From Boswellia sacra (lineage: Eukaryota > Streptophyta > Magnoliopsida > Sapindales > Burseraceae): a DNA stretch of 64,000 bases. Positions 34,228 to 44,623 of the stretch are shown piece by piece. Under the pieces are notes generated by a model. That model was not told where the DNA came from and did not search any database. It saw nothing but the letters and a program-made list of their open reading frames with translations. Location: assembly GCA_013180625.2 (NCBI GenBank), contig SNVD02000284.1, positions 1 through 64,000 on the forward strand. Direction: 5' to 3'. Numbering within the stretch: position 1 is the first letter of the stretch; each line of letters starts with the position of its first letter. Both the position numbers and the translations under genes were made by a program.

Positions 34228-35210
34228 ATCCCTACCGGACAATCCCGTTGCATATGATCGTATTATCCACATCTATAACATTTGGGACACTGATTTCGCA
34301 AGTGACTTGGCTTCCCACACCTATAACAAACTCTCTGACTCTGTAAGGACACACTTGACATGGAGCCTTGAGGTTGTAGTTGCTGAGACTGAGAATTAAA
34401 TGAAGTCCTACTGGACTGAGTTCTCAATTTCTTAGTTGAACGATGATGTAGTCACACTCCTCTAGAAGGTATGCCAATATCCCCCTGCCTTGTGACTCTG
34501 TAATATCTCTTGTTCTTTAACTAAGGCGGTCTCCACCATATCAGAATATGTCGTCAATCTACACACTGAAACTGAGGGTCTGATGTCATCTCTCAGCCCC
34601 CTTTGAAATCTCTGAGCTTTACTAGCCTCATCTGCCATCAAACCAGGTACAAAATGAGATAGGGCAATAAATCGTGCCTCATACTGTTTCACCGTCATAT
34701 TCCCCTGGGTTAAGTATATAAACTCATTTTCCTTTTGGTCCCGAAAAACCATAAGAAAATATTTATCTAGAAAAGAGTAAAGAAGTCCCTCCATGTAAGG
34801 ATGTTTCCTCCTCTAATACGCTCAAAAGACGTCCACCACTGTAATGCCTCTCCTGGTAATGGATGAGCTACCACCCGAACCTGTAAATCCTCTTCAACTT
34901 GCAAAAGATTAAAGAGGCGCTCAACTCGTATAAGCCAATCTTCTGCAACATTTGGATCGGGCTCCTCATTAAAAATAGGTGGATTGTGGCATTGGACTTC
35001 TCTAAGTGCACTCTTCATTCAATTGTTGACACCCGTCTCTAATACCGGTTGTGACGGTGGTGGTGGGTTAGCACGAAGAGCCTCCCTAACCGTGTTTGCC
35101 ACTATTTTGGCCAATGTATTAGCCACATCCCTCATGGCCCGGTAAAATTCCGACCTCTCACCACCCTCAGGTGGGTTGGAACTTGAAACACTTCGCGTAG
35201 AAGAACTCAT
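34228..35210 (-). pseudogene. Tekay gag
   Basis: Starts at 35210 (MSSSTRSVSSSNPPEGGER). Capsid blocks are PDPNVAEDWLIRVERLF (about 34960), QWWTSFERIRGG and MTVKQYEARFIALSHFVPGL (about 34710-34650). Two zinc knuckles lie at about 34335-34240 (CYRCGKPSHLRNQCP, then CYRCG, a stop and YDHMQRDCP). Confidence 0.88.
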
Positions 35211-35370
35211 TATCTAATTTTATCAATGGTAAAACATAAGTGGCAGAATTCTATAACATATGGAGCAGGAACACTTCAAACAGTTATTCAAGGCACATGC
35301 AAGCACACAAACATGACTTTACCCCTCGTAGACCATCTACCTCCTTTTCACAGGTCCACAGTAAAGCCCA

Positions 35371-35383
35371 GGCTCTGATACCA
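35371..35383 (-). other. Tekay primer binding site (initiator tRNA-Met)
   Basis: TGGTATCAGAGCC on the minus strand, three bases after the LTR end (TTGACA at 35387). Confidence 0.88.
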
Positions 35384-35825
35384 CTCTGTCAAGCCCTAAA
35401 ATCTCTTATTTAGAGACTTTAAGGGTATGATTGAATAAGCAAAATAATAAACATACATCATCAATATTTACAACTTATGGTTATTTGTTCAAAATAATTG
35501 TATATACACTAGTGACTAAATTCAATACATAAATTGCTATTCACATAACAAAATCTCCCATCATAAGCTGGGAGAAACAAAATCGTCCCCAAAATCATGG
35601 CATGTATGTAGACTCCAGACTCTTTAGGAAAGCTCTGGGACATCACTAGTATGAGCATCCTTCTATATACCTATGGAGGGAGAGGGTGAGCATAAAGCCT
35701 AGTAAGAGAAATTCTAACATTATACTAGTCAAATGCATTCCACAAATATTCAATCACACAATTAGACATCCAATAATAATAGGTCAACCAACTATGTTCA
35801 TTTGCACAGAAATTTTATGTTCGTG

Positions 35826-36070
35826 TTCCCCTTGGATCCGTATATAGAACGACCCATCCAAGGTCCAATACATCATGTTTATTATATTAGTGTTCCCCTT
35901 AGATCCGTATACAGAACAACCCATCTAAGGTCTAACACATCATATTTATTATATTAGTGGTTCCCCTTGGATCCGTATACAGAACGACCTATCCAAGGTC
36001 CAACACTAAGAGTGCAATATCCGCATTCTCCTTGGGTCCGTATACAAAACGGCCCACTCAAGGTCCAATG
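35826..36070. repeat. about 67-bp tandem array in Tekay LTR, four units
   Basis: ttccccttggatccgtatat-type units start at 35826, 35893, 35961 and about 36026. Each contains the inverted pair ccttggatc / gatccaagg around 'gaacgaccca'. Confidence 0.85.
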
Positions 36071-36189
36071 CTTACATTAACAAGCTTTCAGTTTCATTAC
36101 TATGATAATTATTAAGAAAATACAATTTTTATGCAAAATCCAGGACTTTTTGGGAAGTGCACAGTCGATTAGGGGTTGTTCTATAATTT

Positions 36190-36565
36190 CGCTCGACACT
36201 CGATAATGCACTCGACACTCGACACTTAAAGCTCGACACTCGAAGCGTACGTAACGCGTGACACTCGACCCTCAACACATCACACTCGACGCTCGACTCT
36301 TCATGTCGAGTCAGACTCGACACTCGATATTTTATGTTGAGTCACCCTCGACACTCGACACTTACGCTACTCGACCCTCGACACAGCATGTCGAGTCACA
36401 CTCGACACTCGACACCTATGCTACTCGACCCTTGACACATCATGTCGAGTCACCCTCGACACTCGACACTCACGCTACTCAAACCTCGACAAGACATGTC
36501 AAGTCACACGACATGTCGAGTCACCCTCGACACTCGACAAACCAGTGTCGAATGGTGTCAAGAGA
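36190..36565. repeat. TCGACACTCGA-rich tandem array in Tekay LTR
   Basis: Units of roughly 54-60 bp built from actcgacactcgacac, tacgctactcgaccctcg and acatgtcgagtcac. The same palindromic words make up the interior of the MULE family in this window. Confidence 0.82.
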
Positions 36566-37315
36566 AATGACAGATCTGAATTCGGCCATGTAAACTTGTT
36601 CCATTAAGTCGGTTTCTCCATTTCCATTTTCAGATTTTGACCTCTAACTTAAAAAATTTACCAAAATTCCATTTTAACTCCAAATTCAATGAAATCAACG
36701 ACTAATTAAAGCTTAATATGTCTAATTTCCTAAACAAAAAAAAATCATGCAATTCTTAATCAAGAAAAATGCATCAACTCAATCAACACAAGACAGTCAC
36801 ATGAATTACACTTCTCACAAAACCATCTCTATTTCACTTTATCAACTCTTAAATTTTCACACATAATTCCTCATTCAAACCACAAGAATCAACTTACAAT
36901 AAGTAGTTTCACTCATAATTCATCATCCAACCAACCAAGAAATTAAGTTAAAATAAGTCACATGCATAACAACTAATATCAGTTTAACAATAAAACACAT
37001 AACATGAGTAAGTATAGTGTTAGAAACCCCTACTTGTTTTTCAAGCTTACAACTTCTTTGAAATTTTTTTCCTCTCTTTTCTTGCCTCTCTTTCCTCTTC
37101 TTCTTTTTCCCTTCTTCTCTTCCTGGAACCGTGAAGCTCTTCTCTCTCTCTCTTTTTTTTCTAATAATTCTAGAGAAATCCTCCATTTTCTCAATATAAG
37201 GCCCTGGCTCATGGGCCTAAATCCCCTCATTTACCCAGTCCACTAACCCTTTACATAATTTCTAAATTTTATAATATATATGCATACATATTAATTTTTC
37301 TTTTGAGACTCTACA

Positions 37316-38360
37316 CTGCTGAGGCCGTCAAAGTGGCTTGCATTTGAGGTAGTTTAAGTCCTCCTCGTCTCCTCCAATATTACAATATACATTTCGAATT
37401 ATTATTGATAACTATTACCGTATTTAGCACATGAATAGCTACTTGTGGATGCTATGCTGCAACGCTCGCGCTATGGCCTCACCTGGTGTCCAGAGCTCTG
37501 CTTTCCTGGACATCAATTTCTTGGTACGTATTTCGTAAACATCTGAATTTATAGTTAATTTTTGATTCCTTCAATGCGCTAATCGAACTCATGAAATTGT
37601 CGTTGAAAGTGAAGTCGTTGTGGGAACAATACTTAGACAGACTGGATGACATTAATTGGGTGAACGAGGCCAATATGGTCCAATTGTCCTGGAAGAGATG
37701 CCCCTCATTGGAAGACCATGGGTCGATGTGGATAGGGTGAGTACATTTATATTCAAAGAGTTAATATATGCCCATTTATTTGAAATGTTATGATCGATTT
37801 CCATGGTATCAATTTCCTTTTCAGCTATATGTCCCTATTAACATCAGTGACGATCGATTTCCATGGCAGTTGAGGTGGATTTGAATCGTCGTGACATTGT
37901 CATATATGACTCATATGTTGGGCATAGTTTCACAGACACAGTCAGAGAGACAGTCCAGTGCCTGGCTGAGCTGATACCCTGTATGGTGTCAATGGATGTT
38001 TACGGTATTCCTAACTACCCTGCAACCCCATACAACATTATGTGCATCGAGGATGAGACCGAGGTGCCATAGCAGGAGGCTAAGGAAGGAGCATGCGACG
38101 TGTACTATTTGAAGTACATCGAGTTCGTAGAGGAGGCATTCCACTAACAGCCATTAAGGCATTCACAGATGAATGCCAGCAGGAGAGAATGGCGGTACAA
38201 CTTTGGGTTAATCACGTTCATCCACAGGCAGAGAAGGGTGGGTCCTTTACAGCGTCCACAGATGTTATGCTTGTCGATATTGCGGCCATCGCAGGGACTG
38301 TTGATGTCGTGTCAGTGGATGTTCTGACCAACATTGGGCATGCTGACGTTGATTCAGTGT
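37316..38360 (+). pseudogene. DUF1985/ULP1 gene of MULE-1, C48 (Ulp1) protease exons
   Basis: Ulp1-type cysteine proteases process SUMO-like modifiers. Exons read TAEAVKVACI (37318), NARAMASPGVQSSAFLDINF (37462-37520), LIGRPWVDVD before a ggtgag donor (37700-37730), then after ttttcag LYVPINISDD (37823). The core AVEVDLNRRDIVIYDSYVGH, FTDTVRE, QCLAELIPCMVSMDVYG then YPATPYNIMCIED follows to 38070. The Cys box is present in altered form (GACDVYYLKYIEF instead of a G/D-D-C-G-V-Y type). The catalytic His block (H-W-V before AVEVDL) is missing: that point holds gatcgatttccatgg, a copy of a 15-base word 60 bases upstream in the intron, and the frame shifts there. A catalytically dead pseudogene. 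Confidence 0.87.
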
Positions 38361-39170
38361 AGTTGAGCAGCAGCCTAGCATGATTGTACCATTGTTTCAT
38401 GTCATGTATATATTACGTATAGTTACACATTGTTTTTGGTAGATAGTTTGGGGATATTTACACATTATTGTATTATGACATTTTTTGTATAGTTGTGCAT
38501 ATTTTCCATGTATAGTGGTACAAAAACTTGTAAATACATATTTTTTCGGTTGTATCAGTACATACGTGTACGTTGTCCCATTGCACTCATACATGAATGG
38601 TTTAGGCACAACACACGTATGTTTTATACATTAATAAAGCACATAAATTCGGGTCTAATACATTGCCATAAAGAGAGTCTAACGCCCATCATATACAAAA
38701 ATTCTTTCACCTAATAATTTCTCCTTGCAAAGGTGAGTACGCTCTGTGATCACATCTCCATTGATCTTCTTTAATGTTACTTCTGGAGTTATAGTCACCT
38801 AAACAATTAATAAATACTTTCAGCTAAGTATTCTTAGGCTACGACATCAAATGAGAGTTGTTACATCAAATGAAGGCTTTATATTCATACATGAATGTTT
38901 TATACTTGGACAAAGCACATAAAGGAGAATCTCATACACGAATATTTAGTTAATGAAAAAGCACACAAATTGGTGTTTAATACATTAATGTTACATACAT
39001 TGACGAAGCACATAAATGAATGTTCATACATGAATGTTTTATATAATGACAAAATCACATATATGAAAGTTATTAATTTGAACAAGCCACGAATTGGAAT
39101 AAAATAAATAGACAACGTCGCTTACAATAAACAAATAATATTACATAGATAAAATAATTTCTTTCCTGCA
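38361..39170. repeat. spacer between ULP1 and mudrA with degenerate repeats
   Basis: Non-coding 3' regions of the two convergent genes. About 38590-39075 contains five to six degenerate units with catacatgaatgttttatac and acaaagcacataaa words at 50-70 base spacing. No TIR lies here, which supports one element rather than two. Confidence 0.6.
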
Positions 39171-39174
39171 TTTG

Positions 39175-41997
39175 GTAGACATCATTCCCTGTCATGAAAT
39201 GGAACTAGGTTTCGGCAAGTTTGACTATTGTGCCCAGAACTTCCACAGAGCCCTCAAGTTTGAGACGAGCTAGACTCACTGACGGAAGGGATTCGATTCC
39301 TCTGAGGATGACCGACTAGTCTCCTCATGACTGGCGGTAGAACCACTCTGCTGCGAACCTCCTCAGGAACCATCCAATCCTCATTAACTCCATGAGGGAC
39401 AACTGGTGGAGTATATGCATGTAGTAATGCTTAAGTCGTATACCAATGGGCATAATAATCATGGCACGTGAATAGATTCATGCATTTGTAAACAGCTAAT
39501 ACATGTGCACACGGAAGCTGGTCAAGATAAAACACCCGACATGTGCATTTACGAGCATGCATGTCAACGATGCTAACACGGTCGTTGCCTCTAACCTCAT
39601 ACATAGTAAGAGAGATACCACTAACCCTCATACGTTCTCCCTCCTTTAAATGCTCCTCTATCAACTTGTTAGCCCACGACAAGAGATGTAATTCTAAGTT
39701 AGCAAATAACTGTAGATGCTCATAGAACCATTACTGCAAGTTGGCCTAGTAATAATCTACTAACAATGTCACTGGGAGGAATCGATAGTGTTGCAAGCAG
39801 TTGTCCATCGACTCAGCTATATTTGTTGTCATGATGTTGTATCATCGACCATGAAACTACAAACGTGCCCATTTCTTGACTCCAATCTCTTGAAGATAAG
39901 TTACTGCTGCTGGCATATATGATTCAATTTGTCGCATATGATAGTTGAAATCAGCACAGTGATATGTCCTTGTAGCTTGGTAGTATATATCCAACAAAGT
40001 CTTGTCCATGAACGTTGCCTTCAAGTTACCCTCAGATGATGAGTGCACAATCTATGCAGTGCATGAGGAAAAACTGCTATAATAGCTTGTTCAATGCTAC
40101 AATGACAGTTAGAAATGAAAACAAGATCTCAGACATTTTGTACAACATGATCATATAATTGTCTCATGAACGACCAATTCCACGAGTCATCATTTTCAGA
40201 ATGCCCAACTCCAAACGCCAAGGGGCATATTTGTTTATTTTCATCCATACAAGAAGCAAAAAACATTCTATATTTCCTTTTCAAAAAGAACTGTCAATTG
40301 CGATAACTGGCTTAATTGATGATGCAAATCCAGCAATAGAGGTTCCCATACTCATGAAAAATATCTAAAATGGCTGTTGCCATCGATTTCTAAAGAAGTT
40401 TTGGACCCCGGGTTTGCTTTTTCAATCATGTACATGTACTGGGGGAGTAGTGTGAATGATTCCTCATGAGATCCAGAAGTTCTTGCAAAGCTACCTCCTT
40501 TGCCTTTCATGCTTTGTTGTATGTGATATTAACGCCTAATGAGTTCTGAACATCAGACATAATATCCTTTGGAAGATATATTCTCGATGCCTCAACGAAT
40601 TCGCTCTTAATATGTTTGCCAATGACATGTGCGGTTGCCTGTTTGTGATTTGAGGAAAGTTCGGCTCTAGAGCATGTGTGATGGTTCTTATACTTTTTCA
40701 CTTGGAAGAAATGTGAATCGGCTACCTTTGTGGCATGTAAACACCATTTACAAGATTCAGCATGGCAAACAACCTCAAATCTTGTTGCATTGGAGTTCCT
40801 TACCTTGAATTGAAAGTTTTGTCTTAATGCCAAATTCGATAACTTCTCACGAAGCTCTATTTTGCTGTTAAACATCTGCCCAACCCCATCTTAAATCCCG
40901 TCAACTACAAATGATGAAGCATCATCGCCATTTATGGATGATGAATGCACAATACGTGGCATCCACCTAAATGTGTTAGCTTGACGATTATTATTCTCAA
41001 AGCCCAAGTTACCTTCTTTATGTCTACGATTTGCATCCATTCTCGGCTTATTATTTGACATCAGATCTTGCTAATGTCCATATAGTGGAGGAGTAGGTGC
41101 GAAATGAATTAGAGAAGGAACGGTAAAGGGCACATCTTGGTTCACATCAATCAAGATCTCCCTCTATTCATCATTATCAAATTGTGAACCGTCTACATCT
41201 TTGCCATCAATAATAAAATCATCAAAACCCTCAACATCATTCTTAATACAAATAGTGCAATCATCATTGTCATTGTCAACATGCTTACTAACATTATCAC
41301 TACCATCATCATTATCTTTGTAATCTTCATCACCACCATCGTCACTATTAACATCATCACTAGCATTATTAACATCAATGTTACCTAAACTCTCAAACTC
41401 TCTAATGCTATCAAGATGACGAACCAATCTCGATGGCATCGATGAGGGCAACCCTTCTTCATTTTCAACTAAAATCCAAACTGATTCATGCCCTGAATAT
41501 TGCTCAAACTCAAGGCCAATGTCATCATTCAGTTGTGGTTGTGCACAAACAGGAATTGACTTACTTAATTGGTTGCTTCCACTTGCTGAGCGAAACAAAG
41601 AGGGATGAGAAAATCTTTGTCACCTACGTACTGCATCAGATCTTGACATCTGTCTTTGCTTCTCCTTATCTTCAACTTTAACAATTAATGGTGTATATGA
41701 TTGTCGGTCCTCCAAACAATGTTGTATAAAGAAACAAACATCGTTGTCAGTCTCAATAGGAGTCGGTATTGGTGGAGCACCCTTAAAAGTAAATTGAACC
41801 TCTAAACTCATGTCATGCTTACAAAGATCCCAACCCATTTCAGTACTAATACAGTCAACCAACTCATTATAGGTAGCAGACCTACGAATTATCAATGGCT
41901 TCACCCTCCTACTGGTGTATAAATAACTACTAATCTCTTGCATAGTCCAAAAACCATTGTATAGAATAAATATGCGTAAATTTTTCATTTCTTGCAT
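39175..41997 (-). pseudogene. mudrA: mudrA-type MULE transposase
   Basis: Minus-strand order: PB1-like N-terminal domain (41997-41620), acidic Asp-rich linker (41598-41164), MuDR DNA-binding zinc domain (40875-40507: CHAESCKWCLHATK...KYKNHHTC), the DDE transposase (about 40470-40060: IAGFASSIKPVIAID, then FASCMDENKQICPLAFGVG, DDSWNWSFM, ISNCHCSIEQAI), a C-terminal block (40048-39857), a SWIM zinc finger (39682-39431: CTCRVFYLDQLPCAHVLA), and a final CCHC-like knuckle near 39230 whose first Cys is a TGA. Frameshifts and stops occur throughout. The motif ISDRH has become ISNCH, so the second catalytic Asp is Asn. The enzyme would cut and join MULE ends; this copy cannot. Confidence 0.92.
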
Positions 41998-42069
41998 GAT
42001 AGAGACATATCAAATAAGTCCGTAGACAATAAATCATTATGAAATTGCTTACAAAAGCCATAAAAATGA

Positions 42070-42400
42070 CATTTTACCTAAACGCTCGACGCTAAATGCT
42101 CGACATGTGACACTCGATAACCAACTCGACATACGACGCACGAGGACCGACGCTCGACTAACGCGACACACGAATTCAACGAAATTTACATCCAACACTC
42201 GTCACGTTCGGCACTATACTCGATGCACTATCACGACACTTGATCCTAGACTCGACGTAACCCCTAGACAATTCACATGACCATCTGACATGTCGAGAAT
42301 CGATATGACACAATCCCTCGACACTCGATGACGCTCGACAAATATCGTCTTCTTCCCTGTCGACTGCGATACCAGATTTTCTCGTAATGATTGCCAATTT
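42070..42400. repeat. cgacactcga-type block in right arm of MULE-1
   Basis: Degenerate ctcgacgct, gacactcgat and gacatgtcgag words next to the mudrA start, the mirror position of the 14025-14385 block. Confidence 0.65.
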
Positions 42401-42649
42401 CCAGCAAAATTTGACAAAAATCGCACTATCTCTAACCTTAGTTCATATACATATCCCTATTTTAAGCTACATAATGTGGTTGACAGTTACTGAAATAATA
42501 AATAATGAAAACATTACAACCTACTGAAATTTTCATGCCATTTAGAGAGAGATTAGGGAAAGTTTTTCTTACCTTGTTGCTCAGCTTCAGCTGTTGAAGA
42601 TTGTTTTCGATAGTGATGTGTATGAAGGAGTGACTGGTTTCTTTGTTTC

Positions 42650-42801
42650 GTTTACTTCTTTTTTTTTTCTAAATTCAATTACATAAGGGTAAGGATATTT
42701 TGGTCTTTTTGTTAGGAAAGTGTCTATGGCATAAAAATTTTTCAGGATGTGTCCAAGTTTCACTAAGGTCCCCTAATTCTTTCCATTTTTTCAATTTTCC
42801 C
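42650..42801 (-). repeat. MULE-1 right terminal inverted repeat
   Basis: Reverse complement begins GGGAAAATTGAAAAAATGG at 42801 and runs through caggatgtgtcc / gccatagacacttt blocks shared with 13519-13640, 44624 and 54613. Confidence 0.8.
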
Positions 42802-43092
42802 TTAAATTTTTACAAAAAAGTGCAAAAGTATCCTTGCTTTTGAATTTTGAATCAATATCTTCAATGTCACATAGTCCCTAAGCCTCTTCCCTCCTTTCTC
42901 CTGCTCCAATCATTTTCCTTGGAAGATGTCAAGCATTTTCCCCTCTTTTTCAAAATAATAATAATTTAATAATAATTGTTTTAAATGAGACATTTCTACA
43001 AAGTTAAATGAGCATTTTATATTAGATTTTATCCATAATATTATTATCATATGCAAATCTATCTACATGCATATGTCACACAAATTAATAAT
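42802..43092. other. short intergenic stretch, nothing recognised
   Basis: AT-rich, no ORF of interest. Confidence 0.4.
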
Positions 43093-43102
43093 ATTGATTA
43101 AT

Positions 43103-43490
43103 AGGCTAATATTGTACACTAATCCTAAGAGTTAACATAATATCATTTAGAAATATTTTTTTGTATTTGTATTGTTTCAGTCCTCAAAATTTGTGTATTT
43201 GTATCATCTAAGTTTCAATTGATGAATACCGTTTGCTATTTCACAAACTGATAAGGATATTTTTATCAATTGATTCTAGATATTCAATGAATATAGGATA
43301 ACATCGATTTTATTTTCATCATAAATGATTATTTAATTATAATTTAGTTTGTGAAAAAGTAAAGAAAACTAGTCTACTGAACCTAGATGATACAAATACA
43401 TAAACTTTGAGAACTTAAATGATACAAATACGATACTATGTTCTTAGATAATATTATACAAAATCTTAGGATAGTGTATGATATTACCAC
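43103..43490. mobile_element. foldback MITE (388 bp), Mutator-like by target size
   Basis: The two halves are inverted copies for about 110 bases. The left begins aggctaatattgtacacta and carries tgtatttgtatcatctaag; the right carries gatgatacaaatacataaac and ends agtgtatgatattaccac. Identical 10-base words attgattaat flank it at 43093-43102 and 43491-43500. A 9-10 bp duplication fits MULE-derived MITEs. Confidence 0.72.
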
Positions 43491-43500
43491 ATTGATTAAT

Positions 43501-44614
43501 GTTGTCAAAACTGTTTAGAGGTTGTTTATTTACATTCCAAATACATACGCAGGGTACGATTTTTAAAGCATCATCAAACTTTCACTTTCAAAATATTTAC
43601 AAATACTTTTGAGCTCACGGAGAAAAAAAAGCAAGCAGGTCGAAAGTAGTTGAGGTGATAGCAAAGCCTTTGGTCTGCTACCCATTACAAATACTTCTCG
43701 CTCTGTGCTCTTGTGCAAAGCCTTTCCACCCATTTTTAATTATTATTCATTTCTATTTCTAACTGAGCAAGCAGGTCGAAAGTAGTTGAAGTGATAGCAA
43801 TAGTAAGCAGGGAATCAGAAGCAAGAAGTCTTGAACTCTTGTGCAATAAAGCTTCTCGTCGCATTTCATTGGTCTCTAAGGCAAAGTCTTGCTTAATCGT
43901 ACATTGGTATGCCTCATCAGACAGCTTCGTATCCAGGATTACCACATGATGAAGATCTATGCAGAGAAGGAATCTCTGAGCTTCTCAAAATAAATCTCAT
44001 CAGACCTTCAAAATCTAAATGGGCAAGTTAAGCTTTAAAGAATCTACAACTCATGAATGACAACTAGATGAAGATACAATTCAAGAATATTTGCATGATT
44101 ATCATAAATGGCTTTGAAGATAGGGAAGGGCTAATGAAATTTCTGCTCTTGCTGCTCAGCAATAGCTTCTAATACTTTGTGTTGTTCTAAAGCATTAATG
44201 TTTTGCTAGTTGACTGCCTTTTCAATAGGAACAAACTCTGTTGGATCTAGCTTCACACGACAAAAACAAACTAATTAACATTATATAGACCAATATATCT
44301 AAATTAATAAATTTGATTCAGACTCTTTAAATGACAAACTCAAAAGTGTTCTACAACTAAAAGATCTAGACTAATTAAACTACTCTAATGACAGCTTATT
44401 ACATACATAATCAACAATATATCTAAATTTACATTGTCTTTAATTAATTAAAGTGGCATGCAGGTGCGTGTGGTTACTTTGTGTTTGCACACATTGATCT
44501 TACTCAATCATGCACCACTAAAATCGCAATATATATAATTTAGCTAAGGAATGATTGTTATGTGCACGTAATTCTATTGATGCAAGAAGATTCAGCAAAA
44601 CTTCAACTAAGGAG
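43501..44614. other. intergenic, one dispersed duplication
   Basis: agcaggtcgaaagtagttga appears at about 43635 and 43770, and a 'cttgtgcaaagcc' segment is nearby, suggesting a small duplication. The minus-strand ORF 43945-43736 is open but not recognised. No supported gene. Confidence 0.4.
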
Positions 44615-44623
44615 AAATTAGTG

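Larger units (their letters stand above)
30182..37315 (-). mobile_element. Tekay/Del-type Ty3 chromovirus, minus strand, 3' LTR truncated
   Basis: From 37315 down: 5' LTR (35387-37315), PBS for initiator Met tRNA, gag with CCHC fingers, protease, RT, RNase H, integrase, chromodomain-like C terminus, purine tract, and only the first about 620 bases of the 3' LTR (30182-30801). The left junction with the MULE gene lies in the word GACT, which both the gene and the 5' LTR (near 36699) possess. This suggests a microhomology deletion that removed the LTR end and part of the target copy. The polyprotein is interrupted by many stops. Confidence 0.9.
35387..37315 (-). repeat. Tekay 5' LTR (1929 bp)
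   Basis: Starts TGTAGAGTCTC at 37315 and ends GGGCTTGACA at 35387. It holds two internal tandem arrays (35826-36070 and 36190-36560), listed separately. Confidence 0.87.
13519..42801 (+). mobile_element. MULE-1: mudrA + DUF1985/ULP1 Mutator-like element expanded by three nested insertions
   Basis: The left end resembles the TIR of the small MULE at 44624 (aattttgaaaaaatggacacaattagggg type, with differences). The right end (rc at 42801) reads gggaaaattgaaaaaatgg. Both ends continue with the same aaaatttttatgccatacactttctt and ccttatgtattcaattta blocks. Inside are a plus-strand DUF1985/Ulp1 gene in pieces and a minus-strand mudrA gene. These are the two cargo genes of the ULP1-carrying (KI/Kaonashi-type) MULEs. 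Subtracting the CACTA, SIRE and Tekay insertions leaves about 7.7 kb. The 9 bases outside each end (ttaattgtc and ttaaatttt) agree at only 6 of 9 positions, so the target duplication is weak. That the two ends belong to one element is inferred. Confidence 0.7.

Noticed and set aside
38097..38362. Separate 89-codon ORF after the Ulp1 core
   Set aside because: It overlaps the frameshifted C-terminal end of the Ulp1 reading (the LKYIEF region and beyond) and is not an independent gene.
41193..41378. ORF composed almost only of Met, Ile, Leu and Val
   Set aside because: Out-of-frame shadow of the Asp-rich linker of mudrA.
43736..43945. 69-codon minus-strand ORF
   Set aside because: No recognised family, no flanking exon, and overlaps a local duplication.
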